Source: Pandoraea fibrosis (GTDB lineage Bacteria; Pseudomonadota; Gammaproteobacteria; Burkholderiales; Burkholderiaceae). Taken from it: a DNA stretch of 64,000 nt. Below are positions 25,944 to 37,661 of this stretch, piece by piece. A program made the translations under genes and the position numbers. Position 1 is the first letter of the stretch. Each line of letters opens with the position of its first letter. The stretch lies in assembly GCF_000807775.2 (NCBI RefSeq), contig NZ_CP047385.1, positions 1,116,001 through 1,180,000 on the forward strand. The letters run 5' to 3'. The notes beneath the pieces were generated by a model, which was not told where the DNA came from, made no database searches, and saw only the letters and a program-made list of their open reading frames with translations.

Positions 25944-27338
25944 TCACACGATGGCGGGGTGCAGGCTCGGCGGCGCTTCGCGCAGTAATGCCTTCAGGCG
26001 TTTGAGGGCGCTGGCGAGGCGCTCGGTATCTCGCACGCCGCCCAGCGAAATGCGGATGGCGTTGGGGGCGTCGGGAGTCAGGCAGAAGGCATCGGCGGGC
26101 GTGACGGCCAACCCTTCGGCGCGCGCGGCCATCGTCAATTCGCGGGCCGTCCATGGCGCTGGCAGTGCGTGCCAGAGATGGATGCCCTGCGCCGCGCAGG
26201 TGTGTTCGTTGCCAAGAATCTCTGCCGCGATGGCCTGGCGCTGTGCGGCGGCATCTTTCACGCCATCCAGAATGCGATCGGCCATACCGTTGTGAATCCA
26301 CTGCGTGGCCAGTCCCGTCATTAGCGGTGGCGCCATCAGCGCGAACGAGTGCAGCGTATTCAGAAAGTTGTCGCGTTGGCGTGCGCTGGCAAGCCGGACA
26401 TAGGCGGTGCGCAACCCCGGCGTGAGGCATTTCGACAGGGTTGCCACGTAGTGCACACGATGCGGCGCGAGACGTGCCAGCGGTGGCGGAGCGTCGAGTG
26501 CCAGGCGCCAGTAGGGATCGTCCTCGATGAACGTCAGATCGAGCGTCTCGGCGATAGCGAGCAATTCGCGGCGGCGGCGCTCGGGCATCGTGCGGGTGGT
26601 CGGGTTCTGGAGCGTGGGGTTGAGGTAGACCAGGCGAGCGCCGTGCTCGCGTGCGGCGGCCCTCAGCGCGTCGGGCAGCATGCCGTCGCCGTCGGTGGCG
26701 ACATGCGCCAGCTGGCGGCCAAGGGTGCGGGCAGCGCTGTGCAACCCAGGGTAGACGATCGGCTCGCACAGTATTGTCTCGTCGCGCGCAGTGCCGATGA
26801 GCAATAGCGCAGCCAACGTGGCCTGCGCCCCGGGGCAGACGAGAACGTCGGACGGGGAGACCGCGCCGAGCATCGGCGCGAGCCACATGGCGCCGGCCTG
26901 CCGGTCGGCCACGCCTCCGTCTCCCAGTTGATAGGCCATGAGCATCGACGCATCCGTGTGCCGGAGCACTTCGTCGATGCCCTTTTGCAGCATCTCGCCC
27001 AAAAACAGGCCGGCCGGTGCCGGCGGAATGTTCATCCCGAGATCGAGCACCTGATCGAGTGCCACGTGCGGCGTGCTGACGAAGGTGCCGAGCGGGCCGC
27101 GACCCTCGATGGCGTTGCGCTCGCGCGCCCGGTTGTAGGCGCGCGTGACGGTCGTGAAATCGATGCCCAGCCACGCCGCGAGCTCACGCTGCGCCGGCAG
27201 CCGGTCGCCGGGCCGCAGACGGCCGTCCGCCACCGACTGCTCGATGAATCCGGCCAACCGCAGATAGCGCGGCCCCTTGCCGGTGGTCAGGGCGGGCTTC
27301 CAGAAGGTGGCGCGCAGGCTGTCGTGGGAAGCGTCCAT
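25944..27338 (-). CDS. MocR-type GntR regulator with aminotransferase domain
   Basis: A 464-residue fusion. An N-terminal GntR winged helix (about 25-95: YLRLAGFIEQSVADGRLRPG, LPAQRELAAWLGIDFTTVTRAYNRA) is joined to a class I aminotransferase fold. The PLP lysine is in VATLSKCLTPGLRTAYV, and YLNPTLQNPTT corresponds to the NPTG region. MocR proteins sense PLP or amino-acid adducts and regulate vitamin B6, amino-acid or transporter genes. The target is not obvious, since the gene upstream (rpsL) belongs to the ribosomal str operon. An inverted repeat lies 47 bp before its start. Confidence 0.9.
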   Translation of the reverse strand: MDASHDSLRATFWKPALTTGKGPRYLRLAGFIEQSVADGRLRPGDRLPAQRELAAWLGIDFTTVTRAYNRARERNAIEGRGPLGTFVSTPHVALDQVLDLGMNIPPAPAGLFLGEMLQKGIDEVLRHTDASMLMAYQLGDGGVADRQAGAMWLAPMLGAVSPSDVLVCPGAQATLAALLLIGTARDETILCEPIVYPGLHSAARTLGRQLAHVATDGDGMLPDALRAAAREHGARLVYLNPTLQNPTTRTMPERRRRELLAIAETLDLTFIEDDPYWRLALDAPPPLARLAPHRVHYVATLSKCLTPGLRTAYVRLASARQRDNFLNTLHSFALMAPPLMTGLATQWIHNGMADRILDGVKDAAAQRQAIAAEILGNEHTCAAQGIHLWHALPAPWTARELTMAARAEGLAVTPADAFCLTPDAPNAIRISLGGVRDTERLASALKRLKALLREAPPSLHPAIV

Positions 27339-27384
27339 GGCGATGTCTGTGTTATGTATGGAGAATTTTGATTGTTACGTCGAG

Positions 27385-27408
27385 TGTATGCAGTTTAGTT
27401 TGCATACA
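27385..27408. promoter_or_regulatory. Inverted repeat upstream of the MocR gene, probable autoregulatory operator
   Basis: TGTATGCA and TGCATACA flank an 8-nt spacer in an AT-rich patch 47 bp upstream of the MocR start. MocR regulators commonly bind such repeats near their own promoters. The rest of the 387-bp gap (27339-27725) holds the str promoter and a leader of about 160 nt, and no gene. Confidence 0.6.
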
Positions 27409-27531
27409 TAAACGTCGCAATACTTGAATTCGGGCGGTATCGCCGCATCTTGAGCCGGTATGCCTGCGCGGATTGCGGTGGCAACGCGTTAACAATCAAC
27501 GACTTACCGGACAAATCTGCGTGCGAGTGCA

Positions 27532-27560
27532 TTGACACTTGCATTGAGCGCAGGTATAGT
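27532..27560 (+). promoter_or_regulatory. Strong sigma-70 promoter of the str operon
   Basis: TTGACA and TATAGT are separated by exactly 17 bp. Transcription should start near 27567, leaving about 160 nt of leader before rpsL. No equally good promoter is seen before rpsG, fusA or tuf. Confidence 0.88.
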
Positions 27561-27725
27561 CGCAGGCTCCGGTTTTTCCGGCGGCATGCCCGTGCCTAAT
27601 GCAAAGTGCTTATGCATCAAGCGTTTAGATGCGGACAATCCGCAAGAGCAGCCGGTGAGTACGCAGTAAAGTCGCATGCCGGCCCGCCTTGGCTGTCATG
27701 CTTTTGACACGTTTAGGAAATCACA

Positions 27726-28100
27726 ATGCCAACGATTAACCAATTGGTCCGCAAGCCGCGCACCTCTGCTCAAATCAAGAGCAAGAGCCCGGCCCTGCAG
27801 GACTGCCCGCAGCGTCGTGGCGTGTGCACCCGTGTGTACACGACGACGCCGAAGAAGCCGAACTCCGCACTGCGTAAGGTTGCCAAGGTGCGCCTGACGA
27901 ACGGTTTCGAAGTCATCTCGTACATCGGCGGTGAAGGCCACAACCTGCAGGAACACTCGGTCGTGCTGATTCGCGGCGGTCGTGTGAAGGACTTGCCGGG
28001 TGTGCGTTACCACATGGTGCGCGGTAGCCTCGACACGCAAGGCGTCAAGGACCGTAAGCAAGCCCGTTCGAAGTACGGCGCGAAGCGTCCGAAGGCCTAA
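27726..28100 (+). CDS. rpsL: 30S ribosomal protein S12
   Basis: S12 lies at the decoding centre of the 30S subunit. The protein has 124 residues. [17 protein letters not shown] and [17 protein letters not shown] are intact, so the usual streptomycin-resistance positions are wild type. The N-terminal [17 protein letters not shown] is slightly shorter than in many relatives. First gene of the str operon. Confidence 0.98.
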   Translation: MPTINQLVRKPRTSAQIKSKSPALQDCPQRRGVCTRVYTTTPKKPNSALRKVAKVRLTNGFEVISYIGGEGHNLQEHSVVLIRGGRVKDLPGVRYHMVRGSLDTQGVKDRKQARSKYGAKRPKA

Positions 28101-28223
28101 GCGGCTAAGCGGATATATGTTCGGTGATGGTGGATATCGTCACTGAGTAAGTGGTCACTCGGCCGTAGTGGCTAGTAGGTGACCTGGAGCCAGGCTCCAA
28201 CTGAATTTATTAAGGAAGAAATC

Positions 28224-28694
28224 ATGCCGCGTCGTCGCGAAGTCCCCAAGCGCGAAGTGTTGCCCGATCCGAAGTTCGGCAACGTTGATGTCGCTAAATT
28301 CATGAACGTGCTCATGCTTGCCGGCAAGAAGTCGGTGGCAGAGCGCATCGTTTATGGTGCTTTCGAGCAGATCCAAACCAAGGCGGGCAAGGATCCGCTG
28401 GAAGTCTTCAACACCGCTCTCGGTAACGTGAAGCCGGTGGTTGAAGTCAAGAGCCGCCGTGTTGGCGGTGCAAACTATCAAGTTCCGGTCGAAGTGCGTC
28501 CGTCGCGTCGTATGGCATTGGCGATGCGTTGGTTGCGTGAGGCCGCGAAAAAGCGTAGTGAGAAGTCGATGGCCCTGCGTCTGGCAGGCGAGCTGATCGA
28601 AGCCTCGGAAGGCCGTGGCGGCGCCATGAAGAAGCGTGACGAAGTTCACCGCATGGCCGAAGCCAACAAGGCTTTCTCGCACTTCCGCTTCTGA
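28224..28694 (+). CDS. rpsG: 30S ribosomal protein S7
   Basis: S7 nucleates assembly of the 30S head. It has 156 residues from the ATG of [16 protein letters not shown], which follows [24 protein letters not shown] and [15 protein letters not shown] are typical. The 123-bp rpsL-rpsG gap is longer than usual in this operon. In E. coli S7 represses through such a gap, but no conserved structure could be verified here. Confidence 0.98.
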   Translation: MPRRREVPKREVLPDPKFGNVDVAKFMNVLMLAGKKSVAERIVYGAFEQIQTKAGKDPLEVFNTALGNVKPVVEVKSRRVGGANYQVPVEVRPSRRMALAMRWLREAAKKRSEKSMALRLAGELIEASEGRGGAMKKRDEVHRMAEANKAFSHFRF

Positions 28695-28811
28695 CGCTGG
28701 CAAGCAGTACCTAGAGCAGAAACCGGGGCGGGTGCGCATGAGAAATTGCGCCTCGCCCGTTTGTGTTAGTAGCCCCCTCAAAAATGGCGGCTACATTGAA
28801 AGAGGCTTAAA

Positions 28812-30914
28812 GTGGCTCGTACAACCCCTATCGAGCGCTACCGCAACATCGGTATTAGCGCTCACATCGACGCAGGTAAAACCACGACGACCGAGCGCAT
28901 TTTGTTCTACACCGGTGTGAACCACAAAATCGGTGAAGTGCACGATGGCGCGGCGACGATGGACTGGATGGAGCAGGAACAAGAGCGTGGCATTACGATT
29001 ACGTCGGCTGCCACGACCTGCTTCTGGTCCGGCATGGCGAACAATTACCAAAAGCACCGCATCAACATCATCGACACCCCGGGTCACGTCGACTTCACGA
29101 TTGAAGTCGAGCGCTCGATGCGTGTTCTCGATGGCGCGTGCATGGTGTATTGCGCTGTGGGTGGCGTGCAGCCCCAGTCGGAAACCGTTTGGCGTCAGGC
29201 CAACAAGTACGGCGTGCCGCGTCTGGCGTTCGTCAACAAGATGGACCGTACCGGCGCGAACTTCTTCAAGGTCTACGACCAACTGAAGAACCGCCTGAAG
29301 GCCAACCCGGTGCCGGTGGTGGTGCCGATCGGCGCCGAAGAAAGCTTCAAGGGCGTCGTCGACCTCATCAAGATGAAGGCGATCATTTGGGACGAAGCGT
29401 CGCAAGGCATGAAGTTCGACTACGTCGACATTCCGGCCGAGCTGCAAGCGGAAGCCCAGAAGTGGCGCGAAGGCATGGTCGAAGCGGCCGCCGAATCGAG
29501 CGAAGACCTGATGAACAAGTACCTGGAAGAGGGCGACCTCTCCGAGGCTGAAATCATCAACGGTCTGCGCACGCGTACCATCGCTTGCGAAATCCAGCCG
29601 ATGCTGTGCGGCACCGCGTTCAAGAACAAGGGTGTGCAGCGTATGCTGGACGCCGTGATCGACTTCCTGCCGTCGCCGGTCGACATTCCGCCGGTCAAGG
29701 GCACGGACGACAAGGAACAGCCGGTCGAGCGTCGTGCGTCGGATGACGAGAAGTTCTCGTCGCTGGCGTTCAAGATCATGACCGACCCGTTCGTTGGCCA
29801 GCTGATCTTCTTCCGCGTCTACTCGGGCGTTGTGAACAAGGGCGACACGCTGCTGAACTCGGTCAAGGGCAAGAAGGAACGTCTGGGCCGTATCGTGCAG
29901 ATGCACGCGAACCAGCGCGAAGAAATCGACGAAGTGCGTGCAGGCGACATCGCCGCAGCCGTCGGTTTGAAGGACGCGACCACGGGTGACACGCTGTGCG
30001 ACCCGACCGCCCCGATCGTGCTCGAGCGCATGGTGTTCCCGGAGCCGGTGATTTCGCAGGCTGTCGAGCCGAAGACCAAGGTCGACCAGGAAAAGATGGG
30101 CCTCGCCCTGAACCGCCTGGCGCAGGAAGATCCGTCGTTCCGCGTGCAGACCGATGAAGAATCGGGTCAGACCATCATTTCGGGTATGGGCGAGCTCCAC
30201 CTCGAAATTCTGGTTGACCGTATGAAGCGCGAATTCGGCGTGGAAGCCAACATCGGCGCCCCGCAAGTTGCCTACCGCGAAACCATTCGCAAGTCGGCAG
30301 CGGACGTCGAAGGCAAGTTCGTCAAGCAGTCGGGTGGTCGCGGCCAATTCGGTCACGCGGTCATTACGCTGGAGCCGAACGAGCAAGGCAAGGGCTACGA
30401 GTTCCTGGACGAGATCAAGGGTGGTGTCATTCCTCGCGAATACATCCCGGCGGTCGACAAGGGTATTCAAGACACCCTCAAGAACGGTGTTCTGGCTGGC
30501 TTCCCGGTCGTGGACGTCAAGGTTCACCTGACGTTCGGTTCGTACCACGATGTGGACTCGAACGAAAACGCGTTCCGTATGGCCGGTTCGATGGCTTTCA
30601 AGGAAGCCATGCGCCGCGCTAGCCCGGTGATTCTCGAGCCGATGATGGCTGTCGAAGTCGAAACGCCGGAAGACTACATGGGTAACGTGATGGGCGACTT
30701 GTCGTCGCGTCGCGGCATTATCCAGGGCATGGATGACATGGTCGGCGGCGGCAAGATCGTGCGCGCTGAAGTTCCGCTGTCGGAAATGTTCGGCTACTCG
30801 ACGTCGCTGCGTTCGGCCACGCAAGGCCGCGCCACGTACACGATGGAGTTCAAGCACTACGCTGAAGCTCCGAAGAACGTGAGCGAAGGCATCATCAGCG
30901 CTAAGAACAAGTAA
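28812..30914 (+). CDS. fusA: Elongation factor G
   Basis: EF-G is the GTPase that drives ribosomal translocation and, with RRF, recycling. It has 700 residues, with G1 [14 protein letters not shown], switch [22 protein letters not shown] and G4 VNKMDR. Domains II-V run from about 290 to the end, including the domain [17 protein letters not shown] [16 protein letters not shown] and the domain [14 protein letters not shown]. Third gene of the str operon, starting with AGAGG in front of the ATG-equivalent GTG region. Confidence 0.98.
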   Translation: MARTTPIERYRNIGISAHIDAGKTTTTERILFYTGVNHKIGEVHDGAATMDWMEQEQERGITITSAATTCFWSGMANNYQKHRINIIDTPGHVDFTIEVERSMRVLDGACMVYCAVGGVQPQSETVWRQANKYGVPRLAFVNKMDRTGANFFKVYDQLKNRLKANPVPVVVPIGAEESFKGVVDLIKMKAIIWDEASQGMKFDYVDIPAELQAEAQKWREGMVEAAAESSEDLMNKYLEEGDLSEAEIINGLRTRTIACEIQPMLCGTAFKNKGVQRMLDAVIDFLPSPVDIPPVKGTDDKEQPVERRASDDEKFSSLAFKIMTDPFVGQLIFFRVYSGVVNKGDTLLNSVKGKKERLGRIVQMHANQREEIDEVRAGDIAAAVGLKDATTGDTLCDPTAPIVLERMVFPEPVISQAVEPKTKVDQEKMGLALNRLAQEDPSFRVQTDEESGQTIISGMGELHLEILVDRMKREFGVEANIGAPQVAYRETIRKSAADVEGKFVKQSGGRGQFGHAVITLEPNEQGKGYEFLDEIKGGVIPREYIPAVDKGIQDTLKNGVLAGFPVVDVKVHLTFGSYHDVDSNENAFRMAGSMAFKEAMRRASPVILEPMMAVEVETPEDYMGNVMGDLSSRRGIIQGMDDMVGGGKIVRAEVPLSEMFGYSTSLRSATQGRATYTMEFKHYAEAPKNVSEGIISAKNK

Positions 30915-30996
30915 TTGATTTGGTGGGCGAGCGCATCAAGTGATGCGCCGCCCGACTCACTGTTAAATCGTCTATTCAGTATCTGAGGATTCGGAA

Positions 30997-32205
<1,209 letters not shown>

Positions 32206-32323
32206 TTGCGGATTCGATGAAGCGGGTGCCGGCACTGCCGGTGCCTGTTTCTCTAAGTCTGTTTGCTCTTTGTGATTTACCCGGCACCCGAACGAGGGCT
32301 GCCACGCTCTTTGGAGAATTTCC

Positions 32324-32635
32324 ATGCAGAACCAGAAGATCCGCATTCGCCTGAAGGCTTTCGACTACCGCTTGATCGACCAGTCGGCCGCCGAAATCGT
32401 TGAAACCGCCAAGCGCACTGGCGCGATCGTCAAGGGCCCGGTGCCCCTGCCGACGCGTATCGAGCGTTTCGACATCCTGCGCTCGCCGCACGTCAACAAG
32501 ACGTCGCGCGACCAGCTCGAAATTCGCACGCACCAGCGCCTGATGGACATCGTCGATCCGACGGACAAGACCGTCGATGCACTGATGAAGCTGGACCTGC
32601 CGGCTGGTGTCGACGTCGAGATCAAGCTGCAGTAA
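32324..32635 (+). CDS. rpsJ: 30S ribosomal protein S10 (NusE)
   Basis: S10 is part of the 30S head and, as NusE, of the antitermination complex. It has 103 residues: [58 protein letters not shown] lies 8 nt before the ATG. It follows tuf by 118 bp and is closed by a terminator, so here it belongs to the str transcript rather than leading an S10 operon. Confidence 0.98.
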   Translation: MQNQKIRIRLKAFDYRLIDQSAAEIVETAKRTGAIVKGPVPLPTRIERFDILRSPHVNKTSRDQLEIRTHQRLMDIVDPTDKTVDALMKLDLPAGVDVEIKLQ

Positions 32636-32660
32636 GGCTTGCGGGCGACTTTGCCCTTGA

Positions 32661-32694
32661 AAGCCCCGCCAATGCTGGATCGGCGGGGCTTTGT
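32661..32694 (+). terminator. Rho-independent terminator between rpsJ and rplC
   Basis: A 10-bp perfect stem AAGCCCCGCC / GGCGGGGCTT with an 11-nt loop, followed by TTGTT. It stands 25 bp after the rpsJ stop and directly before a new promoter. The T run is short, so it may be leaky. Confidence 0.8.
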
Positions 32695-32712
32695 TATGCG
32701 ATTTAGCAACAC

Positions 32713-32741
32713 TTGTCAAGCGATAAAAGCTCGTCTATAAT
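32713..32741 (+). promoter_or_regulatory. Sigma-70 promoter of the rplC (S10-type) operon
   Basis: TTGTCA and TATAAT are separated by 17 bp. It drives rplC through rpsQ and leaves a leader of about 92 nt before rplC. Confidence 0.87.
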
Positions 32742-32767
32742 GGCGGGCTCAAGTGTAGTTTTGAAAA

Positions 32768-32796
32768 GATGGCCCACATCCGTGGACCATCCTTTT
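32768..32796 (+). promoter_or_regulatory. Leader hairpin upstream of rplC, possible attenuator
   Basis: GATGG-C-CCAC pairs with GTGG-A-CCATC around ATCC, then CTTTTGT follows. The position (about 20 nt into the leader) and the partial T run resemble an attenuator. In E. coli L4 regulates the S10 operon through a leader hairpin; a comparable role is only an inference here. Confidence 0.5.
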
Positions 32797-32839
32797 GTCA
32801 TTTAGCCCCGGCCAATCGCAGTCGGGAATGGAGAAAATC

Positions 32840-33496
32840 ATGAGCCTTGGCCTTGTCGGTCGCAAGGTTGGCATGACGCGTATTTTCACGGACGACGGCG
32901 ATTCGATTCCCGTTACCGTGCTCGACGTGTCTAACAACCGCGTGACGCAAATCAAGACGGATGAAACGGACGGCTACACCGCCGTTCAAGTCACTTTCGG
33001 CAATCGCCGCGCAACTCGCGTGGTTAAGGCCGCCGCCGGTCACTTCGCGAAAGCGGGTGTCGAAGCCGGTGAAATCCTCAAGGAATTCCGCGTTGACGCT
33101 GCCAAAGCTGCTGAACTGCAGCCGGGCGCAGTTGTTGGCGTCGATCTCTTCCAGGTGGGCCAGAAGGTCGACGTGCAAGGCGTGTCGATCGGTAAGGGCT
33201 ACGCCGGTACCATCAAGCGCTACAACTTCGCTTCGGGCCGCGCTTCGCACGGTAACTCGCGTTCGCACAACGTGCCGGGTTCGATCGGTATGGCGCAGGA
33301 TCCGGGTCGTGTGTTCCCGGGTAAGCGCATGACGGGTCACCTGGGCGACGTCACCACGACGGTGCAGAATCTCGAAATCGCGCGCATTGACGCTGAGCGT
33401 AACCTGATCTTCGTGAAGGGTGCCGTTCCGGGCGCCAACGAAGGCAAGGTTTTCGTGACCACGGCAGTCAAGGCCAAACTCGCGAAGGGAGCGTAA
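32840..33496 (+). CDS. rplC: 50S ribosomal protein L3
   Basis: L3 starts 50S assembly near the peptidyl transferase centre. It has 218 residues from the ATG of [16 protein letters not shown]. The extended loop [20 protein letters not shown] contains the glutamine methylated in E. coli by PrmB. First gene of the S10-type unit here because rpsJ is separated by a terminator. Confidence 0.97.
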   Translation: MSLGLVGRKVGMTRIFTDDGDSIPVTVLDVSNNRVTQIKTDETDGYTAVQVTFGNRRATRVVKAAAGHFAKAGVEAGEILKEFRVDAAKAAELQPGAVVGVDLFQVGQKVDVQGVSIGKGYAGTIKRYNFASGRASHGNSRSHNVPGSIGMAQDPGRVFPGKRMTGHLGDVTTTVQNLEIARIDAERNLIFVKGAVPGANEGKVFVTTAVKAKLAKGA

Positions 33497-33498
33497 CA

Positions 33499-34119
33499 AT
33501 GGAACTGAAGCTCCTGAATGAGCAAGGTCAGGAAGGCGCTGCGGTCAACGCGTCGGACGTCGTGTTCGGCCGTGACTACAACGAAGCGCTGATCCATCAG
33601 GTTGTGGTGGCTTATCAAGCCAACGCCCGCAGCGGCAATCGTGCGCAGAAGGACCGTGAACAGGTCAAGCACACGACCAAGAAGCCGTGGCGTCAGAAGG
33701 GTACGAGCCGTGCTCGTGCCGGTATGTCGTCGAGCCCGCTGTGGCGCGGCGGTGGCCGTATCTTCCCGAATTCGCCGGAAGAGAACTTCACCCACAAGGT
33801 CAACAAGAAGATGTACCGCGCAGGTGTGTGCTCGATTCTGTCGCAGCTCGCCCGTGAAGGTCGTCTGTCGGTCGTCGAGGACATCAAGCTGGATGCTCCG
33901 AAGACCAAACTGCTCGCTGACAAGGTCAAGGCCATGGGTCTTGACTCGGTGCTGCTGATCACGGATAGCGTGGACGAGAACCTGTTCCTGGCCTCGCGCA
34001 ATCTGGCTCACGTTGCCGTCACCGAGCCGCGTTTCGCCGACCCGCTGTCGCTCATCTACTTCAAGAAGGTGCTGCTGACGAAGGGCGCGATCGCCAAGAT
34101 TGAGGAGATGCTGTCATGA
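33499..34119 (+). CDS. rplD: 50S ribosomal protein L4
   Basis: L4 lines the exit tunnel and is an autoregulator of the S10 operon in E. coli. It has 206 residues. The tunnel loop [28 protein letters not shown] is intact (no macrolide-resistance-type deletion seen). It begins 2 nt after the rplC stop and overlaps rplW by 4 nt. Confidence 0.97.
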   Translation: MELKLLNEQGQEGAAVNASDVVFGRDYNEALIHQVVVAYQANARSGNRAQKDREQVKHTTKKPWRQKGTSRARAGMSSSPLWRGGGRIFPNSPEENFTHKVNKKMYRAGVCSILSQLAREGRLSVVEDIKLDAPKTKLLADKVKAMGLDSVLLITDSVDENLFLASRNLAHVAVTEPRFADPLSLIYFKKVLLTKGAIAKIEEMLS

Positions 34120-34430
34120 GCGACGTGCGTAAAAACGACCATCGTCTGTACCAGGTCCTGCTCGCGCCGGTGATCTCCGAAAAGGCGACGCTGGTGGCTG
34201 ACAAGAATGAACAAGTGGTGTTCCAAGTTGCACGCGACGCGAACAAGCAAGAAGTGAAGGCTGCAGTTGAGCTTCTCTTCAAGGTGGAAGTCGAGTCGGT
34301 GCAAATTCTGAACCGTAAGGGCAAGCAAAAGCGCTTTGGCCGCTTCATGGGTCGTCGCGACCACGAGAAGAAGGCTTACGTGAGCTTGAAGCCGGGTCAG
34401 GAAATCAATTTTGAAGCGGAGGCCAAGTAA
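34116..34430 (+). CDS. rplW: 50S ribosomal protein L23
   Basis: L23 sits at the tunnel exit and docks trigger factor and SRP. It has 104 residues: [21 protein letters not shown], then [26 protein letters not shown]. Its ATG overlaps the rplD stop (ATGA), which indicates coupled translation. Confidence 0.97.
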   Translation: MSDVRKNDHRLYQVLLAPVISEKATLVADKNEQVVFQVARDANKQEVKAAVELLFKVEVESVQILNRKGKQKRFGRFMGRRDHEKKAYVSLKPGQEINFEAEAK

Positions 34431-34432
34431 TC

Positions 34433-35260
34433 ATGGCACTCGTCAAAACGAAACCGACGTCGCCGGGCCGCCGTTCGCTGGTCAAGGTCGTCAACAAGGA
34501 TCTGCATAAGGGCAAGCCGTTCGCCCCGTTGCTCGATACCAAGAGCAAGACCGCTGGCCGTAACAACAACGGTCACATCACCACCCGTCATATGGGTGGC
34601 GGTCACAAGCAGCACTACCGTATCGTCGATTTCCGTCGCAACAAGGACGGCATCACGGCGAAGGTTGAGCGTCTGGAATACGACCCGAACCGCAGCGCGA
34701 ACATCGCTCTGCTGTGCTACGCCGACGGCGAGCGTCGTTACATCCTGGCCCCGAAGGGTCTGACCGTCGGCCAGCAACTGGTCAGCGGCTCGGAAGCCCC
34801 GATCAAGGCCGGTAACACGCTGCCGATCCGTAACATTCCGGTCGGTACGACGATTCACGGCATCGAGCTGCAACCGGGCAAGGGCGCGCAAATCGCTCGT
34901 GCTGCTGGTACCTCGGCAATGCTGCTGGCTCGCGAAGGCACGTACGCTCAAGTGCGTCTGCGTTCGGGTGAAGTGCGTCGCGTGCACATCGAGTGCCGCG
35001 CAACTATCGGTGAAGTCGGTAACGAAGAACACAGCCTGCGCCAACTCGGCAAGGCCGGTGCAAAGCGTTGGCGCGGTATTCGCCCGACCGTTCGCGGTGT
35101 GGCGATGAACCCGGTGGATCACCCGCATGGTGGTGGTGAAGGTCGTACGGCTGCTGGTCGTCATCCGGTCAGCCCGTGGGGTCAGCATACCAAGGGTAAG
35201 CGTACCCGCTCGACCAAGCGCACCGACAGCATGATCGTTCAGCGTCGCAAGAAGCGTTAA
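34433..35260 (+). CDS. rplB: 50S ribosomal protein L2
   Basis: L2 is needed for subunit joining and peptidyl transfer. It has 275 residues. [20 protein letters not shown] and the essential C-terminal His region [14 protein letters not shown] are present. It starts 2 nt after rplW. Confidence 0.98.
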   Translation: MALVKTKPTSPGRRSLVKVVNKDLHKGKPFAPLLDTKSKTAGRNNNGHITTRHMGGGHKQHYRIVDFRRNKDGITAKVERLEYDPNRSANIALLCYADGERRYILAPKGLTVGQQLVSGSEAPIKAGNTLPIRNIPVGTTIHGIELQPGKGAQIARAAGTSAMLLAREGTYAQVRLRSGEVRRVHIECRATIGEVGNEEHSLRQLGKAGAKRWRGIRPTVRGVAMNPVDHPHGGGEGRTAAGRHPVSPWGQHTKGKRTRSTKRTDSMIVQRRKKR

Positions 35261-35273
35261 TTGGAGCTAGCAA

Positions 35274-35549
35274 ATGACTCGTTCTGTTAAAAAAGGTCCG
35301 TTTTGCGACGCTCATCTGCTGAAGAAAGTGGAAGCGGCAGCTGCATCGCGTGACAAGAAGCCGATCAAGACCTGGTCGCGTCGTTCGACCGTCCTGCCCG
35401 ATTTTATCGGCCTGACGATCGCTGTACATAACGGCCGTCAGCACGTGCCTGTGTACGTGACGGAAAACATGGTCGGCCACAAGCTGGGTGAGTTCGCACT
35501 TACCCGTACCTTCAAGGGCCATGCGGCCGACAAGAAGGCGAAGAAATAA
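35274..35549 (+). CDS. rpsS: 30S ribosomal protein S19
   Basis: S19 lies in the 30S head next to S13. It has 91 residues: [42 protein letters not shown] and [18 protein letters not shown] are all canonical. GGAG precedes the ATG. Confidence 0.98.
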   Translation: MTRSVKKGPFCDAHLLKKVEAAAASRDKKPIKTWSRRSTVLPDFIGLTIAVHNGRQHVPVYVTENMVGHKLGEFALTRTFKGHAADKKAKK

Positions 35550-35559
35550 GGGGCCGATC

Positions 35560-35889
35560 ATGGAAGTGAAAGCAATTCATCGCGGTGCCCGTATCTCGGC
35601 GCAGAAGACGCGTCTGGTCGCTGACCAGATTCGCGGTCTGCCGCTGGAGCGTGCACTGAATGTCCTGACCTTCTCACCGAAGAAGGCCGCGGTCATTATC
35701 AAGAAGGTTCTCGAGTCGGCTATCGCCAACGCCGAGCACAATGAAGGTGCTGACATCGACGAACTGCGCGTCAAGGGCATCTTCGTTGACAAGGGCACCT
35801 CGCTCAAGCGTTTCACGGCCCGTGCAAAAGGCCGTGGTAACAAGATCGAGAAGCAAACCTGTCACATCACTGTGACGCTGGGCAACTAA
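35560..35889 (+). CDS. rplV: 50S ribosomal protein L22
   Basis: L22 forms part of the exit-tunnel constriction. It has 109 residues from the ATG of [13 protein letters not shown]; an open frame further upstream overlaps rpsS and is not used. The beta-hairpin tip ([19 protein letters not shown]) carries no visible deletion. Confidence 0.97.
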   Translation: MEVKAIHRGARISAQKTRLVADQIRGLPLERALNVLTFSPKKAAVIIKKVLESAIANAEHNEGADIDELRVKGIFVDKGTSLKRFTARAKGRGNKIEKQTCHITVTLGN

Positions 35890-35898
35890 GGGGTCACG

Positions 35899-36702
35899 AT
35901 GGGACAGAAAATTCATCCGACTGGCTTCCGCTTGGCTGTTAGTCGTAACTGGGCTTCGCGTTGGTACGCCAACAACCAGAATTTCGCGCAGATGCTGAAG
36001 GAAGACATCGGCGTTCGCGAATATCTGAAGAAGAAGCTGAAGAACGCTTCGGTTGGCCGTGTCATCATCGAACGTCCGGCAAAGAACGCTCGTATTACGA
36101 TTTTCAGCTCGCGTCCGGGCGTTGTGATCGGTAAGAAGGGCGAGGACATCGAAATCCTCAAGGCCGAGCTGCAAAAGCGCATGGGCGTGCCCGTGCACGT
36201 GAACATCGAGGAAATCCGCAAGCCGGAAACCGATGCGCAGCTCATCGCTGATTCGATCGCTCAACAGCTCGAGCGCCGTATCATGTTCCGTCGCGCAATG
36301 AAGCGCGCGATGCAGAACGCGATGCGTCTGGGTGCCCAAGGCATCAAGATCATGAGCGCCGGCCGTCTGAACGGTATCGAAATCGCTCGTACCGAGTGGT
36401 ACCGCGAAGGCCGTGTGCCCCTGCACACGCTGCGCGCTGACATCGACTACGCAACCTCGGAAGCGAAGACGACGTACGGCATCATCGGTATCAAGGTGTG
36501 GGTGTACAAGGGTGACACGCTGGGCCGCAACGACGCTCCGGTGGCTGAAGAGCCGGCCGAAGAAAAGCGTCCGCGCCGCAACGCGCGTCCGGGCGACCGT
36601 CGCCCCCGTCGTGACGACGCTGGCGATAAGGCCGGTGCGAAGCGCGGTGGTGCACGCCGTCCGGCTGGCAAGCCTGAAGGCGATGCCAAGACTGGAGAAT
36701 AA
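35899..36702 (+). CDS. rpsC: 30S ribosomal protein S3
   Basis: S3 lines the mRNA entry channel. It has 267 residues. The KH domain ([17 protein letters not shown]) and the [20 protein letters not shown] block are present. The C-terminal tail after residue 215 is long, basic and Pro/Gly-rich ([17 protein letters not shown]), an extension common in Burkholderiaceae compared with E. coli (233 residues). Confidence 0.97.
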   Translation: MGQKIHPTGFRLAVSRNWASRWYANNQNFAQMLKEDIGVREYLKKKLKNASVGRVIIERPAKNARITIFSSRPGVVIGKKGEDIEILKAELQKRMGVPVHVNIEEIRKPETDAQLIADSIAQQLERRIMFRRAMKRAMQNAMRLGAQGIKIMSAGRLNGIEIARTEWYREGRVPLHTLRADIDYATSEAKTTYGIIGIKVWVYKGDTLGRNDAPVAEEPAEEKRPRRNARPGDRRPRRDDAGDKAGAKRGGARRPAGKPEGDAKTGE

Positions 36703-36704
36703 TC

Positions 36705-37121
36705 ATGCTGCAACCGAAACGCAGAAAGTATCGCAAAGAGCAGAAGGGCCGTAACACTGGCGTCGCCACTCGTGGCAACGAAGTGTCGTTCGGCGAATTC
36801 GGCCTGAAGGCGGTCGGTCGTGGTCGTCTGACGGCTCGTCAAATCGAAGCCGCGCGTCGTGCCATGACTCGCCACATCAAGCGCGGTGGTCGTATCTGGA
36901 TCCGTATCTTCCCGGACAAGCCGATCTCGCAAAAGCCGGCAGAAGTACGTATGGGTAACGGTAAGGGTAACCCGGAGTACTACGTCGCCGAGATTCAACC
37001 GGGCAAGATGCTGTACGAAATGGACGGTGTGGATGAAGCGCTGGCGCGCGAGGCGTTCCGCCTGGCTGCCGCCAAGCTGCCGATTCAGACGACGTTCTTC
37101 GTACGTCGCCTTGGCGCCTGA
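36705..37121 (+). CDS. rplP: 50S ribosomal protein L16
   Basis: L16 helps place the tRNA elbow on the 50S. It has 138 residues: [57 protein letters not shown]. It starts 2 nt after rpsC. Confidence 0.98.
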   Translation: MLQPKRRKYRKEQKGRNTGVATRGNEVSFGEFGLKAVGRGRLTARQIEAARRAMTRHIKRGGRIWIRIFPDKPISQKPAEVRMGNGKGNPEYYVAEIQPGKMLYEMDGVDEALAREAFRLAAAKLPIQTTFFVRRLGA

Positions 37122-37135
37122 GGGGAGAATTTGAA

Positions 37136-37330
37136 ATGAAAGCATCCGAACTTCGTGCCAAGGATGTCGACGGCCTGAACAAGGAACTGTCGGATCTGCT
37201 GAAGGCCCAATTCGGTCTTCGCATGCAAGCGGGCACCCAACAGCTGAGCAACACCAGCCAGCTGAAGAAGGTGCGCAAGGACATCGCGCGTGTGCGTACC
37301 GTGTTGACTGAGAAGGCGAGCCAGAAATGA
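37136..37330 (+). CDS. rpmC: 50S ribosomal protein L29
   Basis: L29 stands beside L23 at the tunnel exit. It has 64 residues ([18 protein letters not shown] and the basic [15 protein letters not shown]). GGGGAGA precedes the start. Its stop overlaps the rpsQ ATG by 4 nt. Confidence 0.96.
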   Translation: MKASELRAKDVDGLNKELSDLLKAQFGLRMQAGTQQLSNTSQLKKVRKDIARVRTVLTEKASQK

Positions 37331-37599
37331 ACGATACCGCTAAGACCTCGCTGAAGCGTACCCTCGTGGGTAAAGTTGTCAGCGACAAGATGGACAAGAC
37401 GGTTACCGTGCTGGTCGAGCGTCAAATGAAGCACCCGCTCTACGGCAAGTACATCGTGCGTTCGAAGAAGTACCACGCGCACGATGAGACCAACCAGATC
37501 AAGGAAGGCGATACGGTCGAGATTCAAGAAACTCGTCCGCTGTCGAAGACCAAGGCCTGGACGGTCTCCCGTCTCGTGGAAGCCGCCCGTATCATCTAA
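37327..37599 (+). CDS. rpsQ: 30S ribosomal protein S17
   Basis: S17 is a primary 16S-binding protein. It has 90 residues: [20 protein letters not shown] and [14 protein letters not shown]. It is the last gene of the S10-type unit here; the hairpin at 37628-37661 follows. Confidence 0.97.
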   Translation: MNDTAKTSLKRTLVGKVVSDKMDKTVTVLVERQMKHPLYGKYIVRSKKYHAHDETNQIKEGDTVEIQETRPLSKTKAWTVSRLVEAARII

Positions 37600-37623
37600 G
37601 GTGAGCTGAAGCGAAGGCTTGAC

Positions 37624-37661
37624 TTGCAAGTCCGGAATTATCATTGTATAATTCCGGACTT
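37624..37661 (+). promoter_or_regulatory. Promoter of the spc operon embedded in a 14-bp hairpin
   Basis: AAGTCCGGAATTAT (37628-37641) and ATAATTCCGGACTT (37648-37661) form a perfect stem with a 6-nt loop, 28 bp after rpsQ. The same bases hold TTGCAA (37624-37629), 17 bp, then TATAAT (37647-37652). It could both end rpsQ transcription (a short TT follows) and start the rplN transcript. Confidence 0.72.

Noticed and set aside
28791..30857. A 688-codon frame antisense to fusA
   Set aside because: It follows the codon bias of EF-G on the other strand and has no recognisable protein features.
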